Positions 63,539 through 64,000 of a stretch of DNA of 64,000 bases are shown one piece after another. Position 1 is the first letter of the stretch, and each line of letters begins with the position of its first letter. The position numbers and the translations under genes were made by a program. The notes beneath the pieces were generated by a model that had not been told where the DNA came from, made no database searches, and saw only the letters and a program-made list of their open reading frames with translations. This stretch comes from Phycisphaerales bacterium (GTDB taxonomy: Bacteria; Planctomycetota; Phycisphaerae; Phycisphaerales; SM1A02): positions 17,596 to 81,595 of the forward strand of contig JABAAL010000047.1 of the NCBI GenBank assembly GCA_014238785.1, read 5' to 3'.

Positions 63539-64000
63539 ATGATCCCACTACTACTTACAGCGATATGTACTGCGGGACCAGTTCTTGCGCCGTCGGCTCA
63601 AAACCGACTACCACGAGAGATGGTTCCGATTGTTACTGTTGATAATCTGAAATACGCAGCGCTCTTCGCTAAAGATGAAAAACGAGAAATTGCAGGCCAA
63701 GCGCCTGCGTTTGCTGTTCCAACGTCAATCTCAATTACACCAGCAACAGGTGGTATTTGGGAACGCGTAGACATCAACACGCAACGGTGGACGTTGCGAG
63801 TTTCTTGTGAGAATGCACTTTCAATGAACATTGGTTTTGGCCAATACAACATGCCCTCGAGCGGTTCGATGACAATCACCGATGTGAACGGTGAATTTAG
63901 AATTCGTTCTTTTACTGCAGACGACAACAAGCCGCATGGTCAGTTGTGGACGCCAGTTATTCCCGGCAATGAAGCAATTATTGAAATCGTTGTAGACAAT
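63539..64000 (+). CDS. Second lysyl-endopeptidase-like protease (3' partial)
   Basis: The frame opens at the ATG at 63539 (AGGAG site 8 bases upstream; an ATG at 63533 is also in frame) and stays open to the right window edge, 154 codons. The signal peptide is MIPLLLTAICTAGP. The pro-region is clearly paralogous to the preceding protease: ENALSMNIGF against DNALSMNLGF, SGSMTITD against SGSMTVMD, and LWTPVIPGNEAIIEIVVD against LWTPIIPSNQAVIEIVVD. The catalytic part lies beyond the window. Confidence 0.88.
   Translation, partial: MIPLLLTAICTAGPVLAPSAQNRLPREMVPIVTVDNLKYAALFAKDEKREIAGQAPAFAVPTSISITPATGGIWERVDINTQRWTLRVSCENALSMNIGFGQYNMPSSGSMTITDVNGEFRIRSFTADDNKPHGQLWTPVIPGNEAIIEIVVDN

Noticed and set aside
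1..64000. CRISPR arrays, insertion sequences, prophage or integrase genes
   Set aside because: No regularly spaced repeats, transposase or phage genes were seen anywhere in the window.

Overview
The window looks like chromosomal DNA from a marine planctomycete, most likely of the class Phycisphaerae. The evidence is the moderate-to-low GC content, secreted proteins with a Cys-rich linker and a dockerin-like Asp/Asn-rich C-terminus (end of the protease at 61739-63322), a histone H1-like Hc1 protein, an exosortase fused to an EpsI domain, and a planctomycete-style type IV pilus/type II secretion operon. Every stretch is densely coding, mostly as short operons with ATGA/GTGA overlaps. I see no rRNA, tRNA, insertion sequence, prophage or CRISPR array. 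Assignment below class level is not possible from the sequence alone.

Layout. 1-2.5 kb: two metal ABC permeases, both fused to a DtxR/MntR-type domain, then a chagasin-like lipoprotein. 2.4-6.4 kb (minus): threonine aldolase, a transglutaminase-like protein, a sulfotransferase and a GT4 glycosyltransferase. 6.5-8.3 kb: HdeD-like protein and ClC channel. 8.3-10.4 kb (minus): sigma-region-4-like protein, PilZ protein, lipoyl synthase. 10.5-23.1 kb: exopolysaccharide/exosortase operon (Wza-like exporter, exosortase-EpsI, giant TPR protein, Wzz/BY-kinase, WecA-like transferase, LMW phosphatase). 23.1-26.7 kb: serA, serC and a DUF1015 gene. 27.0-40.6 kb: pilus/secretion operon (major pseudopilin, GspH-like, PilM, PilN, PilO, PilP-like, secretin, TPR lipoprotein, histidine kinase, receiver, HD-GYP, STAS, GspE, GspF). 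40.7-61.6 kb: mostly housekeeping genes (dusB, dnaK, nucleosidase, pepC, ubiA, proS, manA, fabZ, Hc1, purB, plsY, pfk, SDR, lysS, transglutaminase, nnrD, YhaM-like). 61.7-64 kb: two tandem secreted lysyl-endopeptidase-like proteases, the second cut by the window edge.

How it fits together. The exopolysaccharide operon holds a coherent set: initiating sugar-phosphate transferase, chain-length/kinase protein, phosphatase, outer-membrane exporter and a sorting enzyme. The kinase has lost its Walker A lysine. The pilus/secretion operon embeds a signalling module. Its GspE carries an MshEN-type N-terminus (a c-di-GMP-binding fold) while an HD-GYP protein (c-di-GMP phosphodiesterase family) lies two genes upstream. 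A separate PilZ protein lies 18 kb away. The most unusual items are this possible self-contained c-di-GMP circuit, the kinase with a broken P-loop, the sensor-fused metal permeases, the DnaK with a Cys-Cys/Cys-Cys tail, and several intergenic regions with strong RNA structure and no known family that I recognise (8.6-8.9, 26.8-27.0, 27.5-27.7 and 49.4-49.5 kb).
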